In this document: in pieces, positions 16,554 to 25,154 of the stretch
Numbering within the stretch: position 1 is the stretch's first letter
Layout of the letters: each line of letters opens with the position of its first letter
Made by a program: the position numbers and the translations under genes
The notes under the pieces: model-generated
Seen by the model: the letters and a program-made list of their open reading frames with translations, nothing else
The model's database searches: none
Told to the model about the DNA's origin: nothing
Source of the DNA: Clostridia bacterium
GTDB taxonomy: Bacteria; Bacillota; Clostridia; Oscillospirales; Acutalibacteraceae
DNA: 41,764 bases
Assembly (NCBI GenBank): GCA_024692685.1
Contig: JAILMJ010000118.1
Coordinates: forward strand, 1 to 41,764
Direction of reading: 5' to 3'

Positions 16554-18737
16554 TTGAATAAAACGCCTGAAAACAGAGCAAAAGAATTGCTTTTAAAAAT
16601 GACAGTTGAAGAAAAACTTCATCAGTTAACATCTGCAATGATATTTGATATTGATGACTGTTATGAAATGAAACGTGATCCGTTGTGTGGCAGTTACAGA
16701 AATCCCGGTCATTTTATGCATCACGGAAAGAATAAACCGGCTTCTGCTTTTGAAGTATGTAACAGAATCAACAAGGATATAAAATCATCTATTGATGCGC
16801 AGCCGAATAAAATACCGCCGCTTGAGAACGGTGAAGCGCTTCACGGAGCTCAATGGGGTATGGGCACTTCGTTTCCGCAGCCCATTGCAATGGCATCATC
16901 TTTTGATACCGAATTAGTCAAAAAAATCGGCAGAGCTATAGGTGAAGAATGTAACGCCGTAGGTGTCAGACAGGTTTTTTCTCCAGTTGTAAATATAGTC
17001 AGAGACGCCCGATGGGGCAGGACTGTCGAGACATATGGGGAAGATGTAAAACTTTCTTCTGATATGGGAGGAGCAATGACTTACGGACTTGAAAAAAGCG
17101 GAGTTATTGCAACACCGAAGCATTTTGCCGATAATTACGGCGCAGGCGGAAGAGATTCCAATTACTCTGAGACAAGCGAAAGAACAATGAGAGAAACAAT
17201 ACTGCCTCCGTTTGAATCGTGTATCAGAGCCGGAGCACAGTCGGTTATGGCCGCATATAATGCCTGGGACGGTATACCTTGCTCTGCAAACGAAAAACTG
17301 TTAACTGATATTTTGAGAAATGAATGGGGATTCAGGGGCTTTGTTGTTTCCGATTATTCCGGGGTAGAAGGTATGGTTAACGGTCATAAGTATTGCAGGA
17401 ACTTTTCAGAGGCTATAGGAAAAGCTCTTGAATCCGGACTTGACATTGTTTTGCCGAACAATATGTATGATAACGTATTAAAAGCATATAAAAACGGATA
17501 CATAAAAGATGAAATACTCGATCGCTCTGTTTTAAGAATTCTTACTGCTAAATACAAATCCGGATTGTTTGATAATCCGTATCGGGACGCGGATTACGCT
17601 ATGTCGGTTGTTCGTTGTAAAAAGCATAAAAATCTGGCTCTGAAAGCAGCAGAGGAGTCGATTATACTGTTAAAAAACGAACAGATATTGCCATTGAATA
17701 AATCAAAAATAAAAAAAATAGGAATCTACGGCAAAAGCGCCAATGAAATTCCTGTCGGAAAAAACTACTCAGGCCCTTATAATTATCCTTGGACAGGGGA
17801 GGATGCTCCAACTCCACTTGAAGCAATAAGCAATTATCTCGGTAAAAATGTATTGATACATTACAACGAAGATGTAGATGATTGCGCGAGAGAAAACGAT
17901 GTCAATATTTACTTCACATCTATTATTGAAGGTGAGGGCGCTGACAGAAGCGACTTAAGATTGCCGTCGATTTCTTTACAAAAGAAAAAAAATAATGCCG
18001 GCGGAATTATCGTTGATAATCAGATTCAGACCGTAAAAGAGAATCAGGAAAACGAAATTTTGAAAATGATTGATTATAATCCGTTTTCAATAGTAGTTTT
18101 ACTAAACGGTGCTCCTGTTGATATGATGAAATGGATAAAACAATGCGCCGCAATAATTGAAGCCTGGTATCCGGGAGAGCAGGGCGCGAAAGCTCTGACA
18201 AAAATATTGTTCGGTGAAGTAAATCCATCGGCGAAACTTCCTGTAACTTTCCCGAAAAATGCAGGTCAGTTGCCTCTGTTTTATTCTTATAAACCATCAG
18301 GAAGAGGATACGCATACTGTGATGATGACGGTAAACCTGAATTCCCGTTTGGTTTCGGTTTGAGTTATTCAAAGTTTACCCTTTCAGAATACTCAATTGA
18401 TTGTGCTAATAATAAGGTTAAGCTTTCTTTTTCAATAGAGAACAAAGGGCAATATGACGGAACGCAGGTAGTTCAATTATATATATCCGGCAGTCATTGC
18501 GACGTTATAAGACCCGTTAAAGAGCTTAAAGCATATAAAAGAATTACTGTAAATAAAGGGAGAAAAGTCAAGGACTGTTTATGTCTTGAAGAGAATGATT
18601 TTTATTATTATAACAGTCAGATGGAATTCGGCTTATTCGATGGGGATTATAAATTGCTTTTAGGTTTTTCAAGCGAGGATATAATTGCGTCATTTAAGAT
18701 AAAAGTAAAGAATAATAAAATTAAAGCAATGAAATAG
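16554..18737 (+). CDS. Glycoside hydrolase family 3, beta-glucosidase-like
   Basis: This 727-residue GH3 enzyme starts at TTG 16554, with GGAGGT (16541-16546) 7 bases upstream; the upstream in-frame GTG at 16509 lacks a ribosome site and precedes the putative -10. Visible motifs are ENGEALHGAQWG (91-102), TSFPQPIAMASSFD, FSPVVNIVRDARWGR, ETYGED, PKHFADNYGAGGRDSN and nucleophile Asp267 in GFVVSDYSGVEGM. The sandwich domain begins near ESIILLKNEQILPL and the fibronectin-III-like domain near FPFGFGLSYSKF. No signal peptide is seen, so it is cytoplasmic. It is more distant from the other GH3 in the window than a recent duplicate would be. The substrate is uncertain: beta-glucosides are likely, but other beta-linked sugars are possible. 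Confidence 0.91.
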   Translation: MNKTPENRAKELLLKMTVEEKLHQLTSAMIFDIDDCYEMKRDPLCGSYRNPGHFMHHGKNKPASAFEVCNRINKDIKSSIDAQPNKIPPLENGEALHGAQWGMGTSFPQPIAMASSFDTELVKKIGRAIGEECNAVGVRQVFSPVVNIVRDARWGRTVETYGEDVKLSSDMGGAMTYGLEKSGVIATPKHFADNYGAGGRDSNYSETSERTMRETILPPFESCIRAGAQSVMAAYNAWDGIPCSANEKLLTDILRNEWGFRGFVVSDYSGVEGMVNGHKYCRNFSEAIGKALESGLDIVLPNNMYDNVLKAYKNGYIKDEILDRSVLRILTAKYKSGLFDNPYRDADYAMSVVRCKKHKNLALKAAEESIILLKNEQILPLNKSKIKKIGIYGKSANEIPVGKNYSGPYNYPWTGEDAPTPLEAISNYLGKNVLIHYNEDVDDCARENDVNIYFTSIIEGEGADRSDLRLPSISLQKKKNNAGGIIVDNQIQTVKENQENEILKMIDYNPFSIVVLLNGAPVDMMKWIKQCAAIIEAWYPGEQGAKALTKILFGEVNPSAKLPVTFPKNAGQLPLFYSYKPSGRGYAYCDDDGKPEFPFGFGLSYSKFTLSEYSIDCANNKVKLSFSIENKGQYDGTQVVQLYISGSHCDVIRPVKELKAYKRITVNKGRKVKDCLCLEENDFYYYNSQMEFGLFDGDYKLLLGFSSEDIIASFKIKVKNNKIKAMK

Positions 18738-18745
18738 ATAAAAAG

Positions 18746-18774
18746 GGCAACCCCAATTATAATCCGGGGTTGCC
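18746..18774. terminator. Bidirectional terminator, GH3 / proS
   Basis: Arms GGCAACCCC (18746-18754) and GGGGTTGCC (18766-18774) flank an 11-base loop between convergent genes. On the minus strand it is followed by CTTTTTATC, on the plus strand by TTGAGCTTTATTTATT. Confidence 0.88.
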
Positions 18775-18781
18775 TTGAGCT

Positions 18782-20509
18782 TTATTTATTGATTTTTTCG
18801 AACATATCTTTAATGAGGTTTTCCGTGAAGTTCATCACTTCATCAACAGGAACTTTTTCATTGACAGATTTATCTCTTGAAACTATTTCGCATACTCCGT
18901 CGTTAAGATTTCTGGGGCTGACTATAACCCTTATTGGTACTCCGAGGAGATCGGCATCCGAAAACATTGCGCCGGGTCTTATATTTCTGTCGTCATAAAT
19001 AACTTCAATATTGTTATTCAGCATAGAATTGTATAAAGTATCGGATACTTTTTTACAGTTTTCATCATCGGATCGCAGACAGCTCAACTGAACCTGCCAC
19101 GGCGCAATACTTATAGGCCATATAGGACCGTAATCATCATGATGAGCTTCACAAACAGAAGCCGCAAGTCTGCCGACTCCGATTCCGTAACAGCCCATAA
19201 TTGGATATTGAAGATTGCCTTCACTGTCAAGGTATTGCATATTCATGGATTTTGTGTATTTGGTTCCGAGCTGGAAGATGTTGCCCACTTCAATGCCTCT
19301 GGAAAGCCTTATGGAAGATTTTCCGCAATTCGGGCATATACCGCCTTCTTTTATTTTTGCGAGTTCAACGTATTCAACTTCGCCGATATCTCTTGATATT
19401 TTTAATCCTTTATAATGGTATTCGGGCTTATTTGCGCCACATGAAAGATTATGAGAACCTTTGAGGGATTTATCAAACAGAACAGTGTATTTTTCCCTGT
19501 CTATTCCGTAAGGACCGATAAAACCGGCATAGATTCCGGAATCATCTGTTATCTCTCCGGGATGGATTTCTTCTTTAAGATAATTTGTAAGCTTTGTTTC
19601 GTTGACATCAAGATCGCCTCTGATGAAAACAATTACATATTTGTCGTCTTTGTTTTTTTGATAAACTACTGCTTTGCACGATTCCTCAAGCGAAGTATTG
19701 AGAAAACTGCATATATCTTCAATAGTATGAATGTTCGGTGTATAGACTATTTCAAGCGGTTCGTCTTCGCCTTCGGCAGTATTATTAATAATACTTTCTG
19801 CAGCTTCCATATTGGCTCTGTAATCACATTCGGTGCAAATTGCGATAGAGTCTTCTCCAATTGGAGTAAGAAGCATATATTCATGCGATACATTTCCGCC
19901 CATCATACCTGAGTCGGATTTAACTGATATTACTTCGGGTATTCCGCATCTTGAAAAAATTCTGTTGTATGAGTCGTAACATATTTTATAATATCTTTCA
20001 AGATCTTCCTGTGATGTATGGAATGAGTAAGCATCTTTCATTGTGAATTCCCTTACCCTGATCAAACCTGCTCTGGGTCTGCCTTCATCCCTGAATTTGG
20101 TCTGTATCTGATACACCATAAACGGATATCTTGAATATGAGTTTGCGTATTCTTTAACAAGGTGAACAGCTGCTTCCTCGTGAGTCATTCCGAGAACCAT
20201 AGGTACATCGTTTCTGTCTTTAAATCTGCAGAGTTCACTTCCGATGCTTTCATATCTTCCGGATTCATTCCAGAGAGAGGCGGGCATAACAACCGGAAAC
20301 TGTACTTCCTGTCCGTCTATTGCATCCATTTCTTCTCTGATAATGTTTTCTATTTTCCTGGTTATTCTCCGCAGAGGCATAAAGGAGGAATAAATCCCGT
20401 TTGCTACCCCTTTCATATAGCCGCCTCTTATCATCAAAGCGTGACTGTCGATGACGCAGTCTGCGGGTTTTTCTTTGAATCTTTCACCGACAAGTTTATC
20501 CATTTTCAT
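18782..20509 (-). CDS. proS: Prolyl-tRNA synthetase (bacterial type)
   Basis: This 575-residue class II aminoacyl-tRNA synthetase charges tRNA-Pro. It shows GMTHEEAAVHLVKEY, motif 2 FRDEGRPRAGLIRVREFTMKDAYSFH, an editing (INS) domain of about 180 residues between motifs 2 and 3, motif 3 GCYGIGVGRLAASVCEAHHDDYG and a C-terminal anticodon-binding domain with VIYDDRNIRPG. Its length and inserted domain are those of the long bacterial form. Cys pairs CTEC and CPNC flank the insertion and may bind zinc, as in several members. The start ATG 20509 is preceded by AGAGGT. Its promoter leaves only about 27 bases of leader, so no T-box control is possible here. It is divergent from tmk. Confidence 0.96.
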   Translation of the reverse strand: MKMDKLVGERFKEKPADCVIDSHALMIRGGYMKGVANGIYSSFMPLRRITRKIENIIREEMDAIDGQEVQFPVVMPASLWNESGRYESIGSELCRFKDRNDVPMVLGMTHEEAAVHLVKEYANSYSRYPFMVYQIQTKFRDEGRPRAGLIRVREFTMKDAYSFHTSQEDLERYYKICYDSYNRIFSRCGIPEVISVKSDSGMMGGNVSHEYMLLTPIGEDSIAICTECDYRANMEAAESIINNTAEGEDEPLEIVYTPNIHTIEDICSFLNTSLEESCKAVVYQKNKDDKYVIVFIRGDLDVNETKLTNYLKEEIHPGEITDDSGIYAGFIGPYGIDREKYTVLFDKSLKGSHNLSCGANKPEYHYKGLKISRDIGEVEYVELAKIKEGGICPNCGKSSIRLSRGIEVGNIFQLGTKYTKSMNMQYLDSEGNLQYPIMGCYGIGVGRLAASVCEAHHDDYGPIWPISIAPWQVQLSCLRSDDENCKKVSDTLYNSMLNNNIEVIYDDRNIRPGAMFSDADLLGVPIRVIVSPRNLNDGVCEIVSRDKSVNEKVPVDEVMNFTENLIKDMFEKINK

Positions 20510-20542
20510 ATTATGCTACCTCTTTTATTGTAAACTTATTAA

Positions 20543-20571
20543 ATTTTACTCTAACACTATAAAATTGTCAA
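20543..20571 (-). promoter_or_regulatory. proS promoter
   Basis: A consensus TTGACA (minus strand, 20566-20571) and TAAAAT (20543-20548) are separated by 17 bases. The predicted start site lies about 27 bases before the proS ATG. Confidence 0.8.
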
Positions 20572-20616
20572 TAATTTTAAATCAAATCAATATTATTAAT
20601 TTCATATAAATGTTAC

Positions 20617-20645
20617 TTGATTATTTTATTTTCTTTTGATATAAT
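20617..20645 (+). promoter_or_regulatory. tmk promoter
   Basis: TTGATT (20617-20622) and TATAAT (20640-20645) are separated by 17 bases. The predicted start site is about 15 bases before the ATG at 20668, giving a very short leader that includes GGAGGG. Confidence 0.8.
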
Positions 20646-20667
20646 ATTTTAAATATTGGAGGGCTAT

Positions 20668-21333
20668 ATGATTGGTAAGCTGATTGTAATTGAAGGCCTT
20701 GACGGAAGCGGTAAATCAACTCAGATTAAACTGCTCGAAAAGAAGCTTTCAGACGAAGGATTTAAAGTTAAATATATAAAACTTCCCAATTATGACGATG
20801 ATGCATGTATTCTTGTTAAGCAGTATCTTGCCGGTCGTTTCGGCTCAGATCCTTCTGATGTGAATGCCTATGCCGCTTCGTCTTTTTATGCTGTTGACAG
20901 GTATGTCAGTTATATTTGTTATTGGAGAGAAAATTATCAAAGCGGAGATATTATTCTTGCCGACAGATATACTACATCCAACGCTTATCATCAGATGACC
21001 AAAATTGACAGAAATAAATGGGACGCTTTCCTTGATTGGCTTGAAGATTATGAATATTTCAAGCTTGGTATTCCAAAGCCGGATTGTGTTATTTACCTTG
21101 ATATGCCTGTTGAGATTTCTCAGAAACTGATGACTGACAGATATTCCGGTGATAACGGTAAAAAAGATATACACGAAAAAAATACCGACTATTTATCAAA
21201 ATGCAGGGTTGCAGCCGAATACGCCTGCAAGAAACTCGGATGGATTAAGATTTCATGCGCCGAGGGTAATGAACCTTTATCTCCGGATGAAATATCAGAA
21301 AGAATAATTGCCGATATAAAGAAAACTATTTAG
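20668..21333 (+). CDS. tmk: Thymidylate kinase
   Basis: This 221-residue P-loop kinase starts MIGKLIVIEGLDGSGKSTQI, the signature of dTMP kinases that phosphorylate dTMP to dTDP. Further motifs are the DRY of IILADRYTTSNAYHQM and DCVIYLDMPVE. The KYIKLPNYDDDACILVKQYL segment and a longer middle region place it in the branch common in Clostridia, not the short E. coli type. The start is ATG 20668, with GGAGGG 4 bases upstream; an in-frame TTG at 20656 overlaps that ribosome site and is rejected. It begins a long co-directional gene run and lies 10 bases before the DJ-1-like gene. Confidence 0.92.
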   Translation: MIGKLIVIEGLDGSGKSTQIKLLEKKLSDEGFKVKYIKLPNYDDDACILVKQYLAGRFGSDPSDVNAYAASSFYAVDRYVSYICYWRENYQSGDIILADRYTTSNAYHQMTKIDRNKWDAFLDWLEDYEYFKLGIPKPDCVIYLDMPVEISQKLMTDRYSGDNGKKDIHEKNTDYLSKCRVAAEYACKKLGWIKISCAEGNEPLSPDEISERIIADIKKTI

Positions 21334-21343
21334 GAGTTTCGAA

Positions 21344-21883
21344 ATGTTATATTTATTTCTTGCTGAAGGATTTGAAGATGTTGAAGCAATAGCCACTCTT
21401 GATGTTATCAGGAGAGCCGGAATTGATGTTAAAACAGTCGGCATCGGCGGTTATATGATTAATAGTTCGCACGGTGTTACCGTCAGATGTGACATTACTG
21501 AAGAAGAAGCAACTTTTTCAGGACTTGACGGTATTATATTGCCGGGCGGTATGCCGGGTACAATAAACCTTAAAAATAATAAAAATGTAAATTATGCAAT
21601 TGATTACTGTGCATCCGCAGGTAAGTTGATAGCCGCTATTTGCGCCGCTCCTTCAATACTCGGCAGTAAAAACCTTCTTAACGGAAAAAAAGCGACTTGC
21701 TATCCCGGCTTTGAGGATGAACTTAACGGTGATGCTGTAAGTGAGGATTATGTAGTTGCTGACGGAAATATTATTACGGCAAAAGGTATGGGAAGCGCTG
21801 TGAATTTCGGCCTTGAAATTGTCGCTTATTTCAAGGGAAACGATTTATCATCAAAATTGAAAGAGACTCTTCAATGTTCATAA
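21344..21883 (+). CDS. DJ-1/PfpI family protein
   Basis: This 179-residue protein has the DJ-1/ThiJ/YajL fold: MLYLFLAEGFEDVEAI with the conserved Glu14, ILPGGMPG, and the nucleophilic elbow with Cys100 in IAAICAAPSILG. Full length and residues match the bacterial DJ-1 group, which is linked to glyoxalase-III or deglycase-like activity and oxidative stress; the actual activity is debated in the literature. It is soluble and cytoplasmic. GGAG lies about 6 bases before the ATG. It overlaps the next gene by 10 bases, so the two are translated from one message. Confidence 0.9.
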   Translation: MLYLFLAEGFEDVEAIATLDVIRRAGIDVKTVGIGGYMINSSHGVTVRCDITEEEATFSGLDGIILPGGMPGTINLKNNKNVNYAIDYCASAGKLIAAICAAPSILGSKNLLNGKKATCYPGFEDELNGDAVSEDYVVADGNIITAKGMGSAVNFGLEIVAYFKGNDLSSKLKETLQCS

Positions 21884-22443
21884 CCCGAAAATCCGAACTC
21901 AGAAACAGAATAATTGCTGACAGAAAAATCTTGACTGATAAAGACTTAAAGGATTTAAAAATTATTGACAGTTTATTTACTTTTGACGATTATCTGAGTT
22001 GCAGCACTCTTCTTTGTTATGTTTCTTTACCGGATGAAATCGATACACGCAGAATCATCTCGAATTCATTTAAACGCGGAAAGATTGTTGCGGTTCCTTT
22101 TTGTGATGAAAGGTCATTGAAGTTCAAAGTCATAAGCAGTTTTGATGATCTGCAAAACGGCAGGTTTGATATTCCCACCGCAAAAGATAATTGTCCGGAA
22201 TTAATCGATTTTTCATCGGCGTTGTGCGTAACTCCCTGCCTGTCTGTTGACAGAAATCTTAACAGACTTGGATACGGTGGCGGGTACTATGACAGATTAT
22301 TTGATGACAATCCGGATTTGCTTTCTGTTGCGTTGTGTTATTCCGATTTTTTTGTTGATAATTTACCTGAATACCGGCACGACAGAAAAGTTGATTATGT
22401 TATTACTGATAAAAATGTTTACGGAGGTTTAACGGATGGCTGA
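21874..22443 (+). CDS. 5-formyltetrahydrofolate cyclo-ligase
   Basis: This 189-residue protein of the YgfA/MTHFS family converts 5-formyl-THF to 5,10-methenyl-THF using ATP. The N-terminal KSELRNRIIADRK, the middle VAVPFCDE and the strong C-terminal RLGYGGGYYDRLFDD (ATP/phosphate binding) fit the family, as does the length. It overlaps the DJ-1-like gene by 10 bases upstream and mltG by 8 bases downstream. Together with folD in the same run, it is a second folate one-carbon gene here. Confidence 0.92.
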   Translation: MFITRKSELRNRIIADRKILTDKDLKDLKIIDSLFTFDDYLSCSTLLCYVSLPDEIDTRRIISNSFKRGKIVAVPFCDERSLKFKVISSFDDLQNGRFDIPTAKDNCPELIDFSSALCVTPCLSVDRNLNRLGYGGGYYDRLFDDNPDLLSVALCYSDFFVDNLPEYRHDRKVDYVITDKNVYGGLTDG

Positions 22444-23788
22444 AGATAATAATAAAAAGCCGTTTAAGGTTACAATATCCGATGAAGATTATATGAAACC
22501 GGATGAACTTGACGAGCTTAACTCACGCCTGAGTGAAAACGGACACAGTCGTCCTAAACCGAAGTTTGAGGTTAACATACTTGATGACGATGACGGCGGT
22601 GATGAACTTGCAAATCTGTCTGAAAATGAATACAAAGGCGAAATATACTTTTCAGGTGTAAAAGCTGTAAAGAACAATAACCAGGTTAATTCCTCTTCTG
22701 CCAAAAAAAAGAAAAAAAGGAAAAAAGGAATAGGAGCTTTTGCATTTTTCTTAATTGTAGTAATTGTCATTACAACTTCGATTACCGCATTTTCTTTGAG
22801 CTGTCTCAATGATATTCTCGCGTTTTCGAGAAGTGAAGATACAGTTACCATAAATATTCCTCTTAACGCAGATACTAATGACATTATTGATATTCTTGCA
22901 GATAACGGGTTGGTTAAACAGCGTACTTTTTGCAAGCTGTTTTATCAATTACTGTCAACATTACTTAATAAAAAGACTCCAGTTTATTTAAGCGGTGTTT
23001 ATTATGTAGAAAAGAATATGGGACTTGAAGGCTATCTGTATGAGTTCCGTGAATCTCAGGCAGGTAAGGATACTGTTATTGTTTCCATACCCGAAGGATG
23101 GTCGATTTATCAGATTTGTGAAAGACTTGAAAAGTTTGGAGTTTGCAGTTCAAAAAAAATAATTTCTTCTCTGAAAGGTACTTCTTTTGAATACGATTTC
23201 ATAGATAAGATATATGCCGATCCGGCAAGGACCTTTAAACTTGAAGGCTATCTTTATCCAAATACTTATGAGTTTTATGCCGACAGCGATCCCAACAGTG
23301 TTATAAGAAAATTCCTTGATGAGTTTGAAGCCAAATGGTCGGATAAATATCAGAAGCAAGCCGATAAATTGGGTCTGTCAATGGATGAAATAATTATAAT
23401 CGCTTCTATAATACAAAGAGAAGCGGCAGATAAAGATCAGATGAAAGATATTTCATCTGTTATTCACAACAGACTCAGCCATATGGCATCCTGGCCAACC
23501 TTGAACTGCGACTCAACGGATACTTACATTTCAAAGTATATTTTGCCGAATGTTCCGGCATCTGAATCTTTAATCTATACTCAGAAATACAGCACATATA
23601 ACAATCAGGGCTTGCCGCCGGGACCTATTTGCAATCCGGGTGATGATGCAATAAATGCCGCTCTTTATCCCAATGATACTAATTATTATTTCTTCCGTCA
23701 TGATAAGTACGGCAAAATTTATCTTGCGTCAACTCAGGCACAGCATGACGCCAATGCCAATGCTGTTTTAAGAGCCAACAGTAAATAA
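22436..23788 (+). CDS. mltG: Endolytic murein transglycosylase MltG
   Basis: This 450-residue single-pass membrane protein cuts nascent peptidoglycan glycan strands. The first ~97 residues are cytoplasmic, acidic and then very Lys-rich (SAKKKKKRKKG); one helix spans 99-123; the rest is extracellular. The YceG/MltG domain includes IPEGWSIYQICERL, KLEGYLYPNTYEF and the catalytic Glu329 in IIASIIQREAA, then VIHNRL and LNCDST. The Lys run is encoded by three A tracts (A8, A7 and A6) near 22702-22727. ATG 22436 overlaps the previous gene, with GGAGG just upstream. A U32 gene follows 2 bases later, as in the Bacillus yrrL region, but the methyltransferase gene found between them there is missing. 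Confidence 0.94.
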   Translation: MAEDNNKKPFKVTISDEDYMKPDELDELNSRLSENGHSRPKPKFEVNILDDDDGGDELANLSENEYKGEIYFSGVKAVKNNNQVNSSSAKKKKKRKKGIGAFAFFLIVVIVITTSITAFSLSCLNDILAFSRSEDTVTINIPLNADTNDIIDILADNGLVKQRTFCKLFYQLLSTLLNKKTPVYLSGVYYVEKNMGLEGYLYEFRESQAGKDTVIVSIPEGWSIYQICERLEKFGVCSSKKIISSLKGTSFEYDFIDKIYADPARTFKLEGYLYPNTYEFYADSDPNSVIRKFLDEFEAKWSDKYQKQADKLGLSMDEIIIIASIIQREAADKDQMKDISSVIHNRLSHMASWPTLNCDSTDTYISKYILPNVPASESLIYTQKYSTYNNQGLPPGPICNPGDDAINAALYPNDTNYYFFRHDKYGKIYLASTQAQHDANANAVLRANSK

Positions 23789-23790
23789 AT

Positions 23791-25041
23791 ATGGATAAAA
23801 AACAAACCGTTAATTATCCCTTACCGGAGATATTAGCTCCGGCAGGGGATTTTGAAAGACTTAATACCGCAATATATTACGGTGCTGATGCCGTATATCT
23901 TGGTTCCGATAAATTCGGTATGAGATCCTCGGCCGCTTCGTTTAAGGATGAATTGCTTAAAGATGCTTGTGATTTTGCTCATTCTCACGGAGTAAAAGTT
24001 TATTTGACGTGCAATGTTATTCCTCATAATAAAGATTTGAAAGTTTTGCCGGAATTTCTTGAATATGCAAATTATTCAGGTGTTGATGCTCTTATAGTTA
24101 CTGATTTGGGCGTTATGATTTCCGCTTTGAAATATTCACCCGATTTACAAATTCATATTTCAACTCAGGCGGGAGTTACGAATTATGAAACGGCATCTCA
24201 TCTTTATAATCTTGGCGCCAAAAGAATAGTTCTTGCAAGAGAATTATCAATTGACGAAATATCCGAAATCAGAGCAAAAACTCCGCCCGAACTGGAAATT
24301 GAATGTTTTGTCCATGGTGCAATGTGCGTTTCTTTCAGCGGTCGCTGTCTGCTTTCCAATTATCTGACCGGCAGAGACTCAAATATGGGCGACTGTGCTC
24401 AACCTTGTCGATGGAATTATTCACTGGTTGAAGAAAAAAGACCCGGTCAGTATTTCCCTATTAGCGTAGACAGTTCAGGCACATATATTCTGAATTCCCG
24501 GGATATGTGTATGATTGAGCATATACCCGATTTATACTACGCAGGAGTTAACAGTTTTAAAATTGAAGGCAGAGCAAAATCCGCCTATTATACCGCAGTA
24601 ACAGTTAATGCTTATAAAAGCGCAGTTAAGTCGTTCGGATTATCCGGATTCAGCAGAGATTTTGCGGTAGATAAATGGATTTCTGAAGAAGTTTTAAAGG
24701 CAAGTAACAGAGAGTATTGTACCGGTTTCTTTTATGATTCTCCTGCAGAAAACGCAAATATTTATTACGGCGGCGGTTATATCAGGAACTGGGATGTTGT
24801 AGCAATCGCAGAAAAATGGGAAAACGGAGTGCTTTACGCTACTCAGAGAAACAGATTCTTTGAGGGTGATGAACTCGAGGTTATGCTGAAAGGCAAACCG
24901 CCTTTTGCAATAAAAGTAATTAATCTTAAAAATGAGGAATCCGAGCTGATTGATAATGCTCCGCATCCTATGATGAAACTGAGTTTCGACTGCGAGGCTG
25001 AAATTCCCGCTGGTTCTTATTTAAGAAAAATAAGGAATTGA
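23791..25041 (+). CDS. U32 family protein, tRNA 5-hydroxyuridine synthesis (TrhP-like)
   Basis: This 416-residue protein of the peptidase U32 family begins PEILAPAGDFERLNTAIYYGADAVYLG. The conserved Cys set lies in ECFVHGAMCVSFSGRC and GDCAQPCRW, followed by NSRDMCMIEHI and the U32 signature region FKIEGRAKSAYYTA. Close homologues (TrhP/RlhA and Bacillus YrrN/YrrO) are now known to act in wobble-uridine hydroxylation of tRNA or C-hydroxylation of rRNA and are not thought to be proteases. The Cys residues probably hold an Fe-S cluster. The C-terminal part from about 330 is a beta-barrel. Its position 2 bases after mltG resembles the Bacillus arrangement and supports the TrhP reading. Confidence 0.87.
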   Translation: MDKKQTVNYPLPEILAPAGDFERLNTAIYYGADAVYLGSDKFGMRSSAASFKDELLKDACDFAHSHGVKVYLTCNVIPHNKDLKVLPEFLEYANYSGVDALIVTDLGVMISALKYSPDLQIHISTQAGVTNYETASHLYNLGAKRIVLARELSIDEISEIRAKTPPELEIECFVHGAMCVSFSGRCLLSNYLTGRDSNMGDCAQPCRWNYSLVEEKRPGQYFPISVDSSGTYILNSRDMCMIEHIPDLYYAGVNSFKIEGRAKSAYYTAVTVNAYKSAVKSFGLSGFSRDFAVDKWISEEVLKASNREYCTGFFYDSPAENANIYYGGGYIRNWDVVAIAEKWENGVLYATQRNRFFEGDELEVMLKGKPPFAIKVINLKNEESELIDNAPHPMMKLSFDCEAEIPAGSYLRKIRN

Positions 25042-25058
25042 TGGTTCCGACACTTTTT

Positions 25059-25085
25059 AATGCAGATTTTTATCTGCATTTTTTT
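25059..25085 (+). terminator. Terminator after U32 gene
   Basis: Perfect arms AATGCAGAT (25059-25067) and ATCTGCATT (25072-25080) with a TTTT loop are followed by TTTTTATT. It separates the tmk-to-trhP block from lon. Confidence 0.92.
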
Positions 25086-25086
25086 A

Positions 25087-25115
25087 TTGACTATATTTAA
25101 TTTTTATATTATAAT
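25087..25115 (+). promoter_or_regulatory. lon promoter
   Basis: TTGACT (25087-25092) and TATAAT (25110-25115) are separated by 17 bases, directly after the terminator of the preceding gene. No CIRCE-type or CtsR-like direct repeat was seen. Confidence 0.82.
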
Positions 25116-25154
25116 CTAAAAAATATTTTTATTTATAACTTGAAGGGAAAAGTA

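Noticed and set aside
13965-18737. Catabolite-repression (CRE) boxes near the glycosidase genes
   Set aside because: No sequence matching TGWAANCGNTNWCA was seen in the GH3 intergenic regions on reading; the inverted repeat at 16144-16159 does not fit this consensus.
13965-18737. Two GH3 genes as a recent tandem duplication
   Set aside because: They lie on opposite strands and differ strongly in motifs (WWNECLHGVA versus ENGEALHGAQWG), length and active-site context.
19451-19912. Open frame of 153 codons on the plus strand
   Set aside because: It is opposite proS, which is full length and conserved; the translated product is Cys/Phe-rich and family-less, typical of antisense frames.
20510-20655. 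T-box riboswitch before proS
   Set aside because: The proS promoter leaves only about 27 bases of leader and no T-box sequence or specifier hairpin is present.
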